Part shown: positions 44,301 to 52,573 of the stretch, piece after piece
How the letters are laid out: each line of letters starts with the position of its first letter
Position numbering within the stretch: position 1 is the stretch's first letter
Notes under the pieces: generated by a model
Seen by the model: the letters and a program-made list of their open reading frames with translations, nothing else
What the model was told of the DNA's origin: nothing
The model's database searches: none
Position numbers and translations under genes: made by a program
DNA from: JAGNLA01 sp964639885
GTDB lineage: Bacteria; Caldisericota; Caldisericia; JAAYUI01
DNA length: 64,000 nt
NCBI GenBank assembly: GCA_964639885.1
Contig: CAZXEH010000006.1
Coordinates: 1-64,000 of the forward strand
Direction of reading: 5' to 3'

Positions 44301-45643
44301 CCGACCTCCTTTTTAATGCTGGCAAAACCGGCGCAGATTCCGCAGGTTATCCAGAACGTGATGTTGAGTGGAGTAATGTCCCACAGGTTTTCAAACATCA
44401 GGTGCACCATGAATGCAACCATTCCACCAATCAGTCCGGCGATGAGGAATCGATCCTGCTCCAGGGCAGCTTTCAAGCCCTTGAAGGCCACCCTGATTGA
44501 AGAAAGGAGAATGAAGGCAAACGAAACGATACCCACAAACCCGTAGTTGGACAGAATCAAAAGATAGTTGTTGTCAACATAAAGTCCACCAAATGCCTGG
44601 ATGCCGTATGCAACAGCTCCGCCAAAACCACCGGCGCCGATGCCAAAGACAGGGAATCTGGAGAAGATGTTCAAGGCTGTACCCCATCTGAATGAACGTC
44701 CATAGATCGAGTCTCTCCAGGCATAGTCCTCAGAAAATATCGATGCAAAGCGCATCCTTAAATCAGGCAGAATAAGAATTGCAGCAGCCACAGCGCCCAT
44801 GAGCACGACAATCCACCACCGCCTTGCAGATGAAACAGCAAAGACGATCAGTCCAAGAGAAAGTCCGACCCATGCTGCACGGTTCAGGGTTGCGTAAAGT
44901 CCGTAAGCGATAATGAGGAAGCAGATGCCCCAGAAAATCTTTTTCCAGGCATTGCCGACCTTGAATGTCATGCCAATCGATGCAGGCAAAACCAATGCCA
45001 GCAAACCGGCTGTTGCGTTTGGACTGCCAAGGAAGCTCGTTGCTCTTGTAAAATTGACGTCCGAAGCGGCATCAAGCCAGCCACGGGGAGTGAACACGCC
45101 GGCTGAACGCTGGATTACAGCGTATCCGGCTACAACGGTTGCACAGATGATGAGCATTGATGCGAGATGGGTGAGAGTCTTTCTGTCGAAACCGGCGTTG
45201 ATGATGACAAAGAAAATTATCGCTCCCTGAAGAACTGACCTTATGGCCGTGATTATGTGGCCATAGGGGAGGTTTGCCAGCAGACCCGAAATGCAGGCGA
45301 TAATGAAGAAAGTGATTGCAGCCCACCAAACGAGGGTCACCCTGAAGTCGTCACGTTTATCCCTTGCCAGCTTCCAGATGAGCGCCACAACAATCAAAGC
45401 GTACAGGGCATCATCCCAGAGCGAACCGATTGCCCCCTGAGATCTCAGGAGTCCATCGATGACAGAGGAGTAGCAGAGAATGCCAACGCCGACTTCAATC
45501 TTCGAAAAAACAACGATAATGAGTGTTATGACGCCAACCAGCGCAGCAATCCAGAGGGTTTTGGCAAACACAGCCAGAACCGCAAGAATGATGCCGGTTA
45601 CAACCAGCACAAGCGTCATGAAGGTCTTATTGGTCGAGTTCAT
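44297..45643 (-). CDS. O-antigen ligase family (Wzy_C) membrane protein
   Basis: 448 aa with about 11-12 hydrophobic segments and a long hydrophilic loop between late segments (about 320-365). The pattern SFLGSPNATAGLLALVLP and the loop region GIGAGGFG match Wzy_C/WaaL O-antigen-ligase-type proteins, which join or polymerise lipid-linked sugars. I use ATG at 45643 with AAGGTG upstream; a TTG directly before it is in frame. Next to MurJ and LCP genes, it probably acts in envelope glycopolymer assembly. Confidence 0.87.
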   Translation of the reverse strand: MNSTNKTFMTLVLVVTGIILAVLAVFAKTLWIAALVGVITLIIVVFSKIEVGVGILCYSSVIDGLLRSQGAIGSLWDDALYALIVVALIWKLARDKRDDFRVTLVWWAAITFFIIACISGLLANLPYGHIITAIRSVLQGAIIFFVIINAGFDRKTLTHLASMLIICATVVAGYAVIQRSAGVFTPRGWLDAASDVNFTRATSFLGSPNATAGLLALVLPASIGMTFKVGNAWKKIFWGICFLIIAYGLYATLNRAAWVGLSLGLIVFAVSSARRWWIVVLMGAVAAAILILPDLRMRFASIFSEDYAWRDSIYGRSFRWGTALNIFSRFPVFGIGAGGFGGAVAYGIQAFGGLYVDNNYLLILSNYGFVGIVSFAFILLSSIRVAFKGLKAALEQDRFLIAGLIGGMVAFMVHLMFENLWDITPLNITFWITCGICAGFASIKKEVG

Positions 45644-46166
45644 CAAACACCTTCAGCAGTCTGCTGGTTTTAATCAGCTCAGTCAGTTTAACGCTTGTCA
45701 GAACAAGAAGGATTGAGAGAAGGAACCCTACAATGGAGGAGATGAGAATGAAGTTGGAGCTGCCGGCAAAAAGATTTCTCAGGGTTCCGTAGAACGGGAA
45801 GAAAGCGCAACCGATCCAGCCGATGGCGCCAAGGAAGTTGTCTTCGAAGTAATGTTTTATCGCCACCCCGGTTTTTTTTATGAAAGAGGATTTCAATGCT
45901 TCGCTTTCAACAAGATTCTTTCTCACAAAACCGAGAAACGATGACCAGCACTTTTGGATTTCAACAGCAAAAAAGCTTGGTTTTTGGGTCAGCCTCCTGC
46001 TGAAAGGTTCGTCGCCTGTCAGCCACGCAACAAAAACAGAGCCTGAGACCATCCTGTCCCAGAAACGCAAAAATACGTCGACAGCCTTCCTGGTTTTGGA
46101 GTTATGCCAGGAGATGCCGAACCTTGAGAAAAACTCAAGGATTTTGCTTGACTGGAGCAGGTTCAT
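45627..46166 (-). CDS. Hypothetical membrane protein in the envelope gene group
   Basis: 179 aa. The N-terminal 105 residues are basic and soluble; two hydrophobic segments lie at about 110-132 and 137-163, and the C-terminus is short. No family recognised. It overlaps the LCP gene by 32 bp and the O-antigen-ligase-like gene by 17 bp, and AAGGAG about 10 nt upstream supports the ATG at 46166. The tight placement suggests an accessory role in glycopolymer ligation or export. Confidence 0.75.
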   Translation of the reverse strand: MNLLQSSKILEFFSRFGISWHNSKTRKAVDVFLRFWDRMVSGSVFVAWLTGDEPFSRRLTQKPSFFAVEIQKCWSSFLGFVRKNLVESEALKSSFIKKTGVAIKHYFEDNFLGAIGWIGCAFFPFYGTLRNLFAGSSNFILISSIVGFLLSILLVLTSVKLTELIKTSRLLKVFDELDQ

Positions 46167-47163
46167 CTATCAGGAACTCCTTGCTTTGGGCTTTGATTTT
46201 GTCCAGATACGGAATCATGACGCTCAGATTGAATTTAGGATCATCGGTTGGCATTGAACCATCCTCACCCCACCATGTCAGAACCACAAGATTCTGGTTT
46301 GTCGTGCCTTTCATTATGTCCTGGAACTTCAGTAGCAATCTGATGCCACTTTGAACATTCAGGTTCGTTTCAACATTTTTCTGGATAATTTTGATTATCT
46401 GGCCAAATTTGCCAAGGTTTTTGAACTGGAGAAGCTCTTTCATTATGGATTGTATAAATTTTGCCTGTCTGGCAACACGTCCGGCTGGTTTTCCCTCAAG
46501 GTCAATCTGCCAGTCGGCATCGGTTTGCTCAGGATGGGTGTCTGATTTGCGGAATCTTACATATTCAAGAGCTTTCTGGCCATTGAGATGCTGGAAACCT
46601 TTTTTAAGATGGATGTGGTTGCCGTCAATGTCGTCATAGTCCATGTCCTTGTCAACATCGATGTCCACTCCGCCAAGTACGTCAACAATCTCTGCAAAAC
46701 CCCTGAAATTTGTTTTCATGTAGCAGTGGATTTTTACATCTGTTAGCCACTCTATCGTCTCTATCAGCCTTTGCGTTCCACAGTCGGAACAGAAGTCTGG
46801 ATTGTTAATGGCGTTTATTTTTGTTGCGTAGCCAAGCCACGGTGGCGTTACCCATGTGTCTCTGGCAATCGAGAGCAGATAAACCTTTTTGTTTACGGGA
46901 TTGAACGAGATGATCATCATGGTGTCTGATCTGGCATGATCGGCAAGGTATGGGGCATCGACACCGATTAGAAGCATGTTTATGCGTTTTGAAAAATCAA
47001 GCTCCTCGCCTTTCACGTTTGATCCGGCAAATTTCATGTTGTATATGGACGAGACGGTTGAATAGACAAAATTAACGGCAAGGAAGCCTGCAACCATGAA
47101 GACGGCAAGAATGACCAGTACGGCTATTCGAGCAGCCCCACCTGATCTTCTTTTTGGCCTCAC
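46135..47163 (-). CDS. LytR-CpsA-Psr (LCP) family glycopolymer transferase
   Basis: 342 aa. One N-terminal membrane anchor (about 13-35), then an LCP domain with NMLLIGVDA, HARSDTMMIIS, LSIARDTWV and the LEYVRFRKSD Arg motif. LCP enzymes transfer lipid-linked anionic polymers to peptidoglycan or related acceptors. GTG start, GTGA overlap with murJ. C-terminal residues after the LCP core carry no further domain that I recognise. Confidence 0.93.
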   Translation of the reverse strand: MRPKRRSGGAARIAVLVILAVFMVAGFLAVNFVYSTVSSIYNMKFAGSNVKGEELDFSKRINMLLIGVDAPYLADHARSDTMMIISFNPVNKKVYLLSIARDTWVTPPWLGYATKINAINNPDFCSDCGTQRLIETIEWLTDVKIHCYMKTNFRGFAEIVDVLGGVDIDVDKDMDYDDIDGNHIHLKKGFQHLNGQKALEYVRFRKSDTHPEQTDADWQIDLEGKPAGRVARQAKFIQSIMKELLQFKNLGKFGQIIKIIQKNVETNLNVQSGIRLLLKFQDIMKGTTNQNLVVLTWWGEDGSMPTDDPKFNLSVMIPYLDKIKAQSKEFLIDEPAPVKQNP

Positions 47164-48710
47164 GATACCCCCTTGTGACGTAAAACAGCGACTATCTCGT
47201 TAAGCTCATTGCGGTCAATGATCCACATGATCACAAGATAAACCACGATTCCAAGCACTATTGAAAACCCGACCTGGACTATCCTTCCAAGGTTAGAGGC
47301 ACTGTCAACAAGTCTGAGAAGCCTTTGAGAAGTGAAATAAGCGACGAAGCCCATGATAATTGAGGCAATTGTGGATTTCAGTATTGATACCAGCAAGCTT
47401 GTGATACCGAAGCCACCAATTTTTTTTCTTATTATGAAAATCATCAGCGACATGGAAATGAATGCAGCTGCAGCTGCACCGACTGCCAATCCTGGGAGTT
47501 TGAACCTGACCAGGTAAATGTCAAAAAGCGTGAGCAACCCGACATGGACAAGGGGAATCCAGACGGGTGTTTTTGTGTCGCCAAGTGAATAAAAGACCTT
47601 CACCAATAGCGTCTCAAACGCCCACGGGAGCATGGCTATACTGTAGAAGGCAAGCGGCGCCACCGTCCTTATCGTATCAAGCATCTGAAATTCTCCACGC
47701 TGGAACAGAAGGATGATGATGGGTTCCGCAAGCACGAGCATACCGATTGATGCGGGAATAAGTATGAAACTGAACAGTCTCAATGACCACAAAATATTGT
47801 ATTTCAAAGCCTCGGGCCGGTTTTTTGCAACAGATTCGGCAAATAGCTGGAAAACGACGGAAGAGATAGCCAAAACAAAGATTGATAGGGGCAACTGACT
47901 CACCTGCCAAGCGTTGTCTATTGCAGCCAGCGATCCTGGGCCAGTGCCGGATGCAAACCATCTTTCAATGAACGGTGCGATATAATTGATGCCTGATCCA
48001 AGGAGAACCGGTATCGCAAGGCTGCCAATTCCGAGAAGCTCCGGGTTTCGAAGTTCAAAGTTGATCTGGAGCTTGACTCCTTTTACAAACAGGTTCGGTA
48101 TCATCAGCAGAAGCTGCAGGAGAGCGCCGATTGTGATGCCCCAGGCGATTGAGTAGATCGATGGAACGATGAGGATAAAAACAACCGGTGTTGCTGTGAA
48201 GACGAGGTTTCCGATTGCCGGGCTGGTGAATCTCTGGAACGACTGGTGAACACCGGCTATCAGGGCTGACCATGCCATGAGCATCAATGACGGAAGCATG
48301 ATGTAGAACATCTTCATCGATTCAGCAAGCGTCTGAGGGTCAGTGACAGAATACTGGCTGAGAAGTCTGCCAAGAATCGGTCCGGCGAAGAAGTAGCAAA
48401 GAATGATTATTACGCCAAAAATGGCCGTGACGACAACGAAAAGGACGCCAATTAGTTTGTTGAGGTCTTCTTTTCTCTGTTCAACAATATATCTTGTTAT
48501 TATGGGAATGAAGACGGCCGATAAAACCTGGCCGACAAGAAACAAAGCGAGTGTGAGTGGGATTTTCGACGCAAGCTTGTATGCGTCGTTGAGCATGCCC
48601 TGGCCCACCGACTTGTTGATGACCATTTCCCGGACAAATCCGAAAACCCTGGCGATAGCCAGGATTATGGTCACCATGCCGATGTCGCGAAGGACCTTTT
48701 TTGTGCTCAT
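47160..48710 (-). CDS. murJ: Lipid II flippase MurJ
   Basis: 516 aa, about 14 membrane segments. The MVIN-family N-terminus with ARVFGFVREMVINKSVG and the AYKLASKIP segment are diagnostic. MurJ flips lipid II across the membrane during wall synthesis. Overlaps its neighbours by 4 bp each side. Confidence 0.95.
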   Translation of the reverse strand: MSTKKVLRDIGMVTIILAIARVFGFVREMVINKSVGQGMLNDAYKLASKIPLTLALFLVGQVLSAVFIPIITRYIVEQRKEDLNKLIGVLFVVVTAIFGVIIILCYFFAGPILGRLLSQYSVTDPQTLAESMKMFYIMLPSLMLMAWSALIAGVHQSFQRFTSPAIGNLVFTATPVVFILIVPSIYSIAWGITIGALLQLLLMIPNLFVKGVKLQINFELRNPELLGIGSLAIPVLLGSGINYIAPFIERWFASGTGPGSLAAIDNAWQVSQLPLSIFVLAISSVVFQLFAESVAKNRPEALKYNILWSLRLFSFILIPASIGMLVLAEPIIILLFQRGEFQMLDTIRTVAPLAFYSIAMLPWAFETLLVKVFYSLGDTKTPVWIPLVHVGLLTLFDIYLVRFKLPGLAVGAAAAAFISMSLMIFIIRKKIGGFGITSLLVSILKSTIASIIMGFVAYFTSQRLLRLVDSASNLGRIVQVGFSIVLGIVVYLVIMWIIDRNELNEIVAVLRHKGVS

Positions 48711-49555
48711 CTGGCCACCTTTTTGATGGATACGCAGAGGGCTTTCATGTGTGATCCGCCGACACCCTCACCGTCTTCGGTGGTTCCGCAGAATTCGACA
48801 AGATCACCTATCTTTGGTTGAGTCTGAATCTCAATTTTCTCTGGGGTTGCTGGATTGGTTGGTGTTTTTGGCGCACCGGCTGTGGTCTTTTCCTCAGCAA
48901 GGTCTTCGAGAGCAGCCTTTTCCTGGTCATAGGGCATAGCTGCAACCCATGTTTTGCCATCGCCGTCCTTGCCATAGAACTTGCCAAGATTGGGGATCAC
49001 GTCAACAACTGTAAGATTCACACAATCGGGAATTTTCCCTTCAGAAATCGAGGTTGCTTTGCCTTCAACAGGTTTTACCGAGGTGTATCTGATGGTCTTG
49101 AAGGTGCCTTCAGTTGCAAATTCATATTCAAGTCTTGAGCCGATGAGCAGGTTGTTTGTGTTGTATCTGATTCTCTGCCCAACAGGCGTGTCAATCAGTA
49201 CAGTGATGACAAGGTCTTTGAGTTTTGGCTGGATTGTGGTTTCAATTTTGCCCTCACGATTTTGAACGAAAACTTCCGAATCCATAAGATATGGCCTTGG
49301 TTCAATTACGGTGCCGACTACTCCGCCGGAACGCTCGATGAGATCGTCACCGATTCTGATGGCATCAACCATTTCAGGGTGAACGTCCTCAGCACGAAGC
49401 ACCACAACATATTTTTCATAGTCGGTGTGGATGAAGTATCTGCTCAAAACCTTGTAACCACCAAAGGCAAGTCCGGCAATGAGAACGATAATGACCAGAA
49501 GATCGATGATATTAAGTTTTCCAAACAGTTTGCCCTTTTCATCAAGTATAACCAT
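48707..49555 (-). CDS. DUF4330 family membrane-anchored protein
   Basis: 282 aa. A single N-terminal transmembrane helix (NIIDLLVIIVLIAGLAFGG) after a short cytoplasmic start, then an extracellular beta-rich region with the VVLRAEDVHPEMVDAIRIGD pattern of DUF4330, and a Thr/Pro-rich stretch near 225-240. Function unknown; the family is often near LCP and polysaccharide genes, as here. I use ATG at 49555 (1-bp overlap with the clp stop); the GTG just upstream at 49558 is an alternative. Confidence 0.85.
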   Translation of the reverse strand: MVILDEKGKLFGKLNIIDLLVIIVLIAGLAFGGYKVLSRYFIHTDYEKYVVVLRAEDVHPEMVDAIRIGDDLIERSGGVVGTVIEPRPYLMDSEVFVQNREGKIETTIQPKLKDLVITVLIDTPVGQRIRYNTNNLLIGSRLEYEFATEGTFKTIRYTSVKPVEGKATSISEGKIPDCVNLTVVDVIPNLGKFYGKDGDGKTWVAAMPYDQEKAALEDLAEEKTTAGAPKTPTNPATPEKIEIQTQPKIGDLVEFCGTTEDGEGVGGSHMKALCVSIKKVAR

Positions 49556-51927
49556 CACTTCACCCTTTCAGCAGTCAACCGACCGTCCTTGGCGTCTATC
49601 CTCACCGTATCACCCTTGTTCAGTTTTCCTGACAGGATGAGATCGGCTAACCTGTTTTCAACCTCTGTCACGATAACACGCTTGAGAGGCCTTGCACCAA
49701 ATTCAACTGAATACCCCATTTGCCCGAGCAAATCAAGTGTGGATTCGGTAATTTCCAAGGTTATGCTTCTGTCTTTCAGGCGGTTTGCGACACGCTTTAT
49801 CTGAATGCCGACAATCTGTCTGATCTGGTGCTGTGTAAGGGGTTTGAAGATGATGATTGAATCGAGCCTGTTTACAAATTCAGGCCTGAACGCCGACTTC
49901 ACGGCGCTCATGTATATTTCACTCATCTTTTCATCGCTCATGCCAGGCTCAACCATGCCAGCGCCAAGATTCGAGGTCATAATTATGATTGTGTTTTTGA
50001 AGTCAACCGTTCTGCCCTGACCATCGGTGACCCTGCCATCGTCAAGCATTTGCAGGAAAACATTGAATACGTCGGGGTGTGCCTTCTCGACTTCATCAAA
50101 GAGCAAAACCTGGTATGGCCTGCGTCTTACCGCTTCGGTCAGCTGTCCGCCTTCTTCAAAGCCAACATAGCCTGGGGGTGCGCCGATAAGCCTTGCAACC
50201 GTGTGCTTTTCCATATACTCGGACATGTCAAACCTTGCAATGGCCGATTCATCGTCAAACAGCAAATCGGCAAGCGATTTGGCAAGCTCGGTCTTCCCTA
50301 CACCGGTTGGTCCAAGGAAAAGGAATGAACCAATTGGTTTGTTGGGGTCTGAAAGTCCGGCACGCGATCTTCGGATAGCCTGAGAAACAGCTGTAACTGC
50401 CTCATCTTGGCCGATGACCCTTTCGTGAAGTCTTGCCTCAAGCTCCAGAAGTTTCTTCTGTTCTGATTCAGTCAGCGATGAAACCGGAATGCCTGTCCAT
50501 CTTGAAACGGTTTTTGCAATGCTTTCAGCGTCGACCACCTCGGAAATCTTCACTTTCCTGAGCCAGTCTTCCCTCGCCTGGTCGAACTGCGCTTTGGCTT
50601 TGTCGAATTCCTGTGCGTATTGCATGGCTTTCTGGTTATCGCCAAGCTTAGACGCAGCCTCACCTTCTCGTTTCAATCTCTCGGTTTCGTTTTTAAATCT
50701 TGCAACCTCAGGCGGCATCGATTCCATCGCAACCCTGATTCTGGCCGCCGTTTCATCAACAAGATCAATGGCTTTGTCTGGCAGAAAGCGGTTTGTGATG
50801 TATCGTGAGGATAGTTCTGCAGCAGCCCTCAAGGCTTCGTCAGTGATTTTCACGTCGTGGTGTGCTTCGTACCTGTCCCTCAAACCTCTCAAAATTTCGA
50901 TTGTATCGGCAACAGATGGTTCAGGAACGTTGACTGGAGCAAATCGCCGTTCGAGTGCAGGGTCTTTTTCGATGTGTTTGGTGTATTCGTCTGTGGTGGT
51001 TGCTCCGATGCAGTGCAATTCGCCTCTTGCAAGCGCAGGTTTGAGCAGGTTTGAAGCGTCCATCGCACCCTCAGCTGCGCCGGCGCCAATAACCGTATGG
51101 AGTTCATCGATGAAAAGAATGATTTTCCCTTCAGCTTTCCGGATTTCATCCATCACCGATTTCAGTCGTTCCTCAAACTCGCCTCTAAACTTGGTTCCTG
51201 CGATCAAAGCCCCCATGTCAAGTGAAAGTATTGTTTTACCACGCATCGAATCAGGTACGTTACCATCAACAATCTTTTGGGCTATCCCTTCAACGATTGC
51301 GGTTTTACCGACTCCAGCCTCGCCGATCAGAACCGGATTGTTCTTGGTTCTTCGGGATAAAACCTCAAGGCTTCTCTCGATTTCAAGCTTTCTTCCTATG
51401 ACTGGATCAAGCTTGCCCTTCTTGGCAAGTTCCGTGAGATCCCTGGTGTATTTTGAAAGTGCACTTTGATTGGATTTTGCACCATCTGTTGTGTTTCCTC
51501 TGATGGCAGCCAATGCCTGAAGAATCTTCTCCTTGTCCAAACCGCTTGAGAGCAGGATTCTTCCAACTTCCCTCGTGTCAGATGCCAAAGCGATGAGCAG
51601 GTGTTCAGGGGCTACAAAATTGTCTCCCAGTGAGTCTGCTTCAGCTTCTGCCCGTTCCAGTGTGGATTTTGCCCTCGGCGAGATGTATATCTGTCCTGAG
51701 TGTTGGGATTGTTTTGCAGTTTTGGCCAACACTTTCTGGACTTCATCGAACACCGGCTTCCAGGCTATTCCCAAGTTGCCAAATATTTCCCTGGCCACGC
51801 CGTCCTTTTCAAGAAGCGACACCAGAAGATGTTCGCAATCCAGCTCAAAATCGCCGTATCTGCCCATTACCTGCTGGGCATCGCTGAGCACATCCCTCAG
51901 AGAATCTGTGTATTTGTCGAAGTTCAT
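49555..51927 (-). CDS. ClpB/ClpC-type AAA+ chaperone with short middle domain
   Basis: 790 aa. A Clp_N repeat domain (1-145), AAA1 with Walker A GEAGVGKT (202-209), a short middle domain (about 400-460), AAA2 with Walker A GPTGVGKT (about 538-545), and a C-terminal D2-small domain. Sequence motifs in AAA1 (MDASNLLKPALARGELHCIG, arginine finger ERRF) are ClpB-like, but the middle domain is much shorter than the roughly 120-residue ClpB coiled coil and closer to ClpC. The segment after TSNLGA lacks the (I/L/V)GF ClpP-docking loop seen in ClpC/ClpA. It is therefore probably a ClpP-independent disaggregase. ATG at 51927 has a GAGAGG-type site and overlaps the zinc-finger gene. Confidence 0.92.
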   Translation of the reverse strand: MNFDKYTDSLRDVLSDAQQVMGRYGDFELDCEHLLVSLLEKDGVAREIFGNLGIAWKPVFDEVQKVLAKTAKQSQHSGQIYISPRAKSTLERAEAEADSLGDNFVAPEHLLIALASDTREVGRILLSSGLDKEKILQALAAIRGNTTDGAKSNQSALSKYTRDLTELAKKGKLDPVIGRKLEIERSLEVLSRRTKNNPVLIGEAGVGKTAIVEGIAQKIVDGNVPDSMRGKTILSLDMGALIAGTKFRGEFEERLKSVMDEIRKAEGKIILFIDELHTVIGAGAAEGAMDASNLLKPALARGELHCIGATTTDEYTKHIEKDPALERRFAPVNVPEPSVADTIEILRGLRDRYEAHHDVKITDEALRAAAELSSRYITNRFLPDKAIDLVDETAARIRVAMESMPPEVARFKNETERLKREGEAASKLGDNQKAMQYAQEFDKAKAQFDQAREDWLRKVKISEVVDAESIAKTVSRWTGIPVSSLTESEQKKLLELEARLHERVIGQDEAVTAVSQAIRRSRAGLSDPNKPIGSFLFLGPTGVGKTELAKSLADLLFDDESAIARFDMSEYMEKHTVARLIGAPPGYVGFEEGGQLTEAVRRRPYQVLLFDEVEKAHPDVFNVFLQMLDDGRVTDGQGRTVDFKNTIIIMTSNLGAGMVEPGMSDEKMSEIYMSAVKSAFRPEFVNRLDSIIIFKPLTQHQIRQIVGIQIKRVANRLKDRSITLEITESTLDLLGQMGYSVEFGARPLKRVIVTEVENRLADLILSGKLNKGDTVRIDAKDGRLTAERVK

Positions 51928-52121
51928 CGCCACACCTCTCGGATGACAGTAACCTTTGTTTGAATAATTCTGATTTTGATTGATTTTCGCCTTAAAAGAA
52001 GAAGATGATACCAGCATTCGACACAGTTCGATACATGATCTTCAATCAAAACAGAGAGGTCATGAGATATCCCACCTTCAAGGTAATCAGGCAGCAAAGC
52101 AAGCACATCGCTACACTTCAT
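51924..52121 (-). CDS. Small anti-sigma-factor-like zinc finger (zf-HC2) protein
   Basis: 65 aa. The zinc-binding anti-sigma signature is complete: Cys3 and HxxxCxxC (HVSNCVEC, about 28-35), in a helical hairpin. The C-terminal half is basic and has no membrane segment, unlike most anti-sigma factors. No ECF sigma factor is adjacent. It overlaps the upstream membrane gene by 11 bp and the clp gene by 4 bp. It may regulate a sigma factor elsewhere or, by position, a stress response that includes the chaperone; this is inference. Confidence 0.8.
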   Translation of the reverse strand: MKCSDVLALLPDYLEGGISHDLSVLIEDHVSNCVECWYHLLLLRRKSIKIRIIQTKVTVIREVWR

Positions 52122-52569
52122 ACAGTTTTGACTCCTCGTATGTCAGTTTGTCCCTTTTGGCTCTTGACCTTCTGATCGGTTTCGGACGCTGGATGTGAGA
52201 CGGATTTGTTTTCTTGGTAACCAGGTTTGCTGGTCTGGGCTTGATGAAAACCTGAACGAGAAGACCGAGGGCAAGCGCAAAGAAGAAAGCCCTGAGGATG
52301 TCGAAATACACAAACACACCCCAGACGGCACCTTTCTTGATGAATGCATCAACAAGACCCCAGACTATACCGACAAATATTCCAGTAAATCCGAGAAGTC
52401 CTGCAAATCTTTGACCGCAAGCGCCAAGCAATCCTGGAATGAAACCGATCACTGCAAAACCACCAATAATCCATCCATCGACCACTGTTTTCAAAAACAG
52501 CGTCATGATGTAGGCCACTCCGGCACAAAAACCTGCGCAGACCAGCCCGAGAGCCAGCCAGGCAAGCAT
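52111..52569 (-). CDS. Hypothetical membrane protein
   Basis: 152 aa from the ATG at 52569, four hydrophobic segments in about 1-105, then a basic, soluble tail rich in Arg/Lys. The frame extends to a TTG at 52617 inside thrS, adding a basic N-terminus; neither start has a clear ribosome site, and I chose the ATG 4 bp after the thrS stop. No family recognised with confidence. Glycine-rich membrane segments suggest a small integral protein of the TIGR04086/YrzE-like kind at best. Confidence 0.7.
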   Translation of the reverse strand: MLAWLALGLVCAGFCAGVAYIMTLFLKTVVDGWIIGGFAVIGFIPGLLGACGQRFAGLLGFTGIFVGIVWGLVDAFIKKGAVWGVFVYFDILRAFFFALALGLLVQVFIKPRPANLVTKKTNPSHIQRPKPIRRSRAKRDKLTYEESKLYEV

Positions 52570-52573
52570 GAGT

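Noticed and set aside
50489..51469. 326-aa plus-strand open frame inside the Clp gene
   Set aside because: Ser/Ala-rich shadow of the AAA+ coding strand; no start signal or domain.
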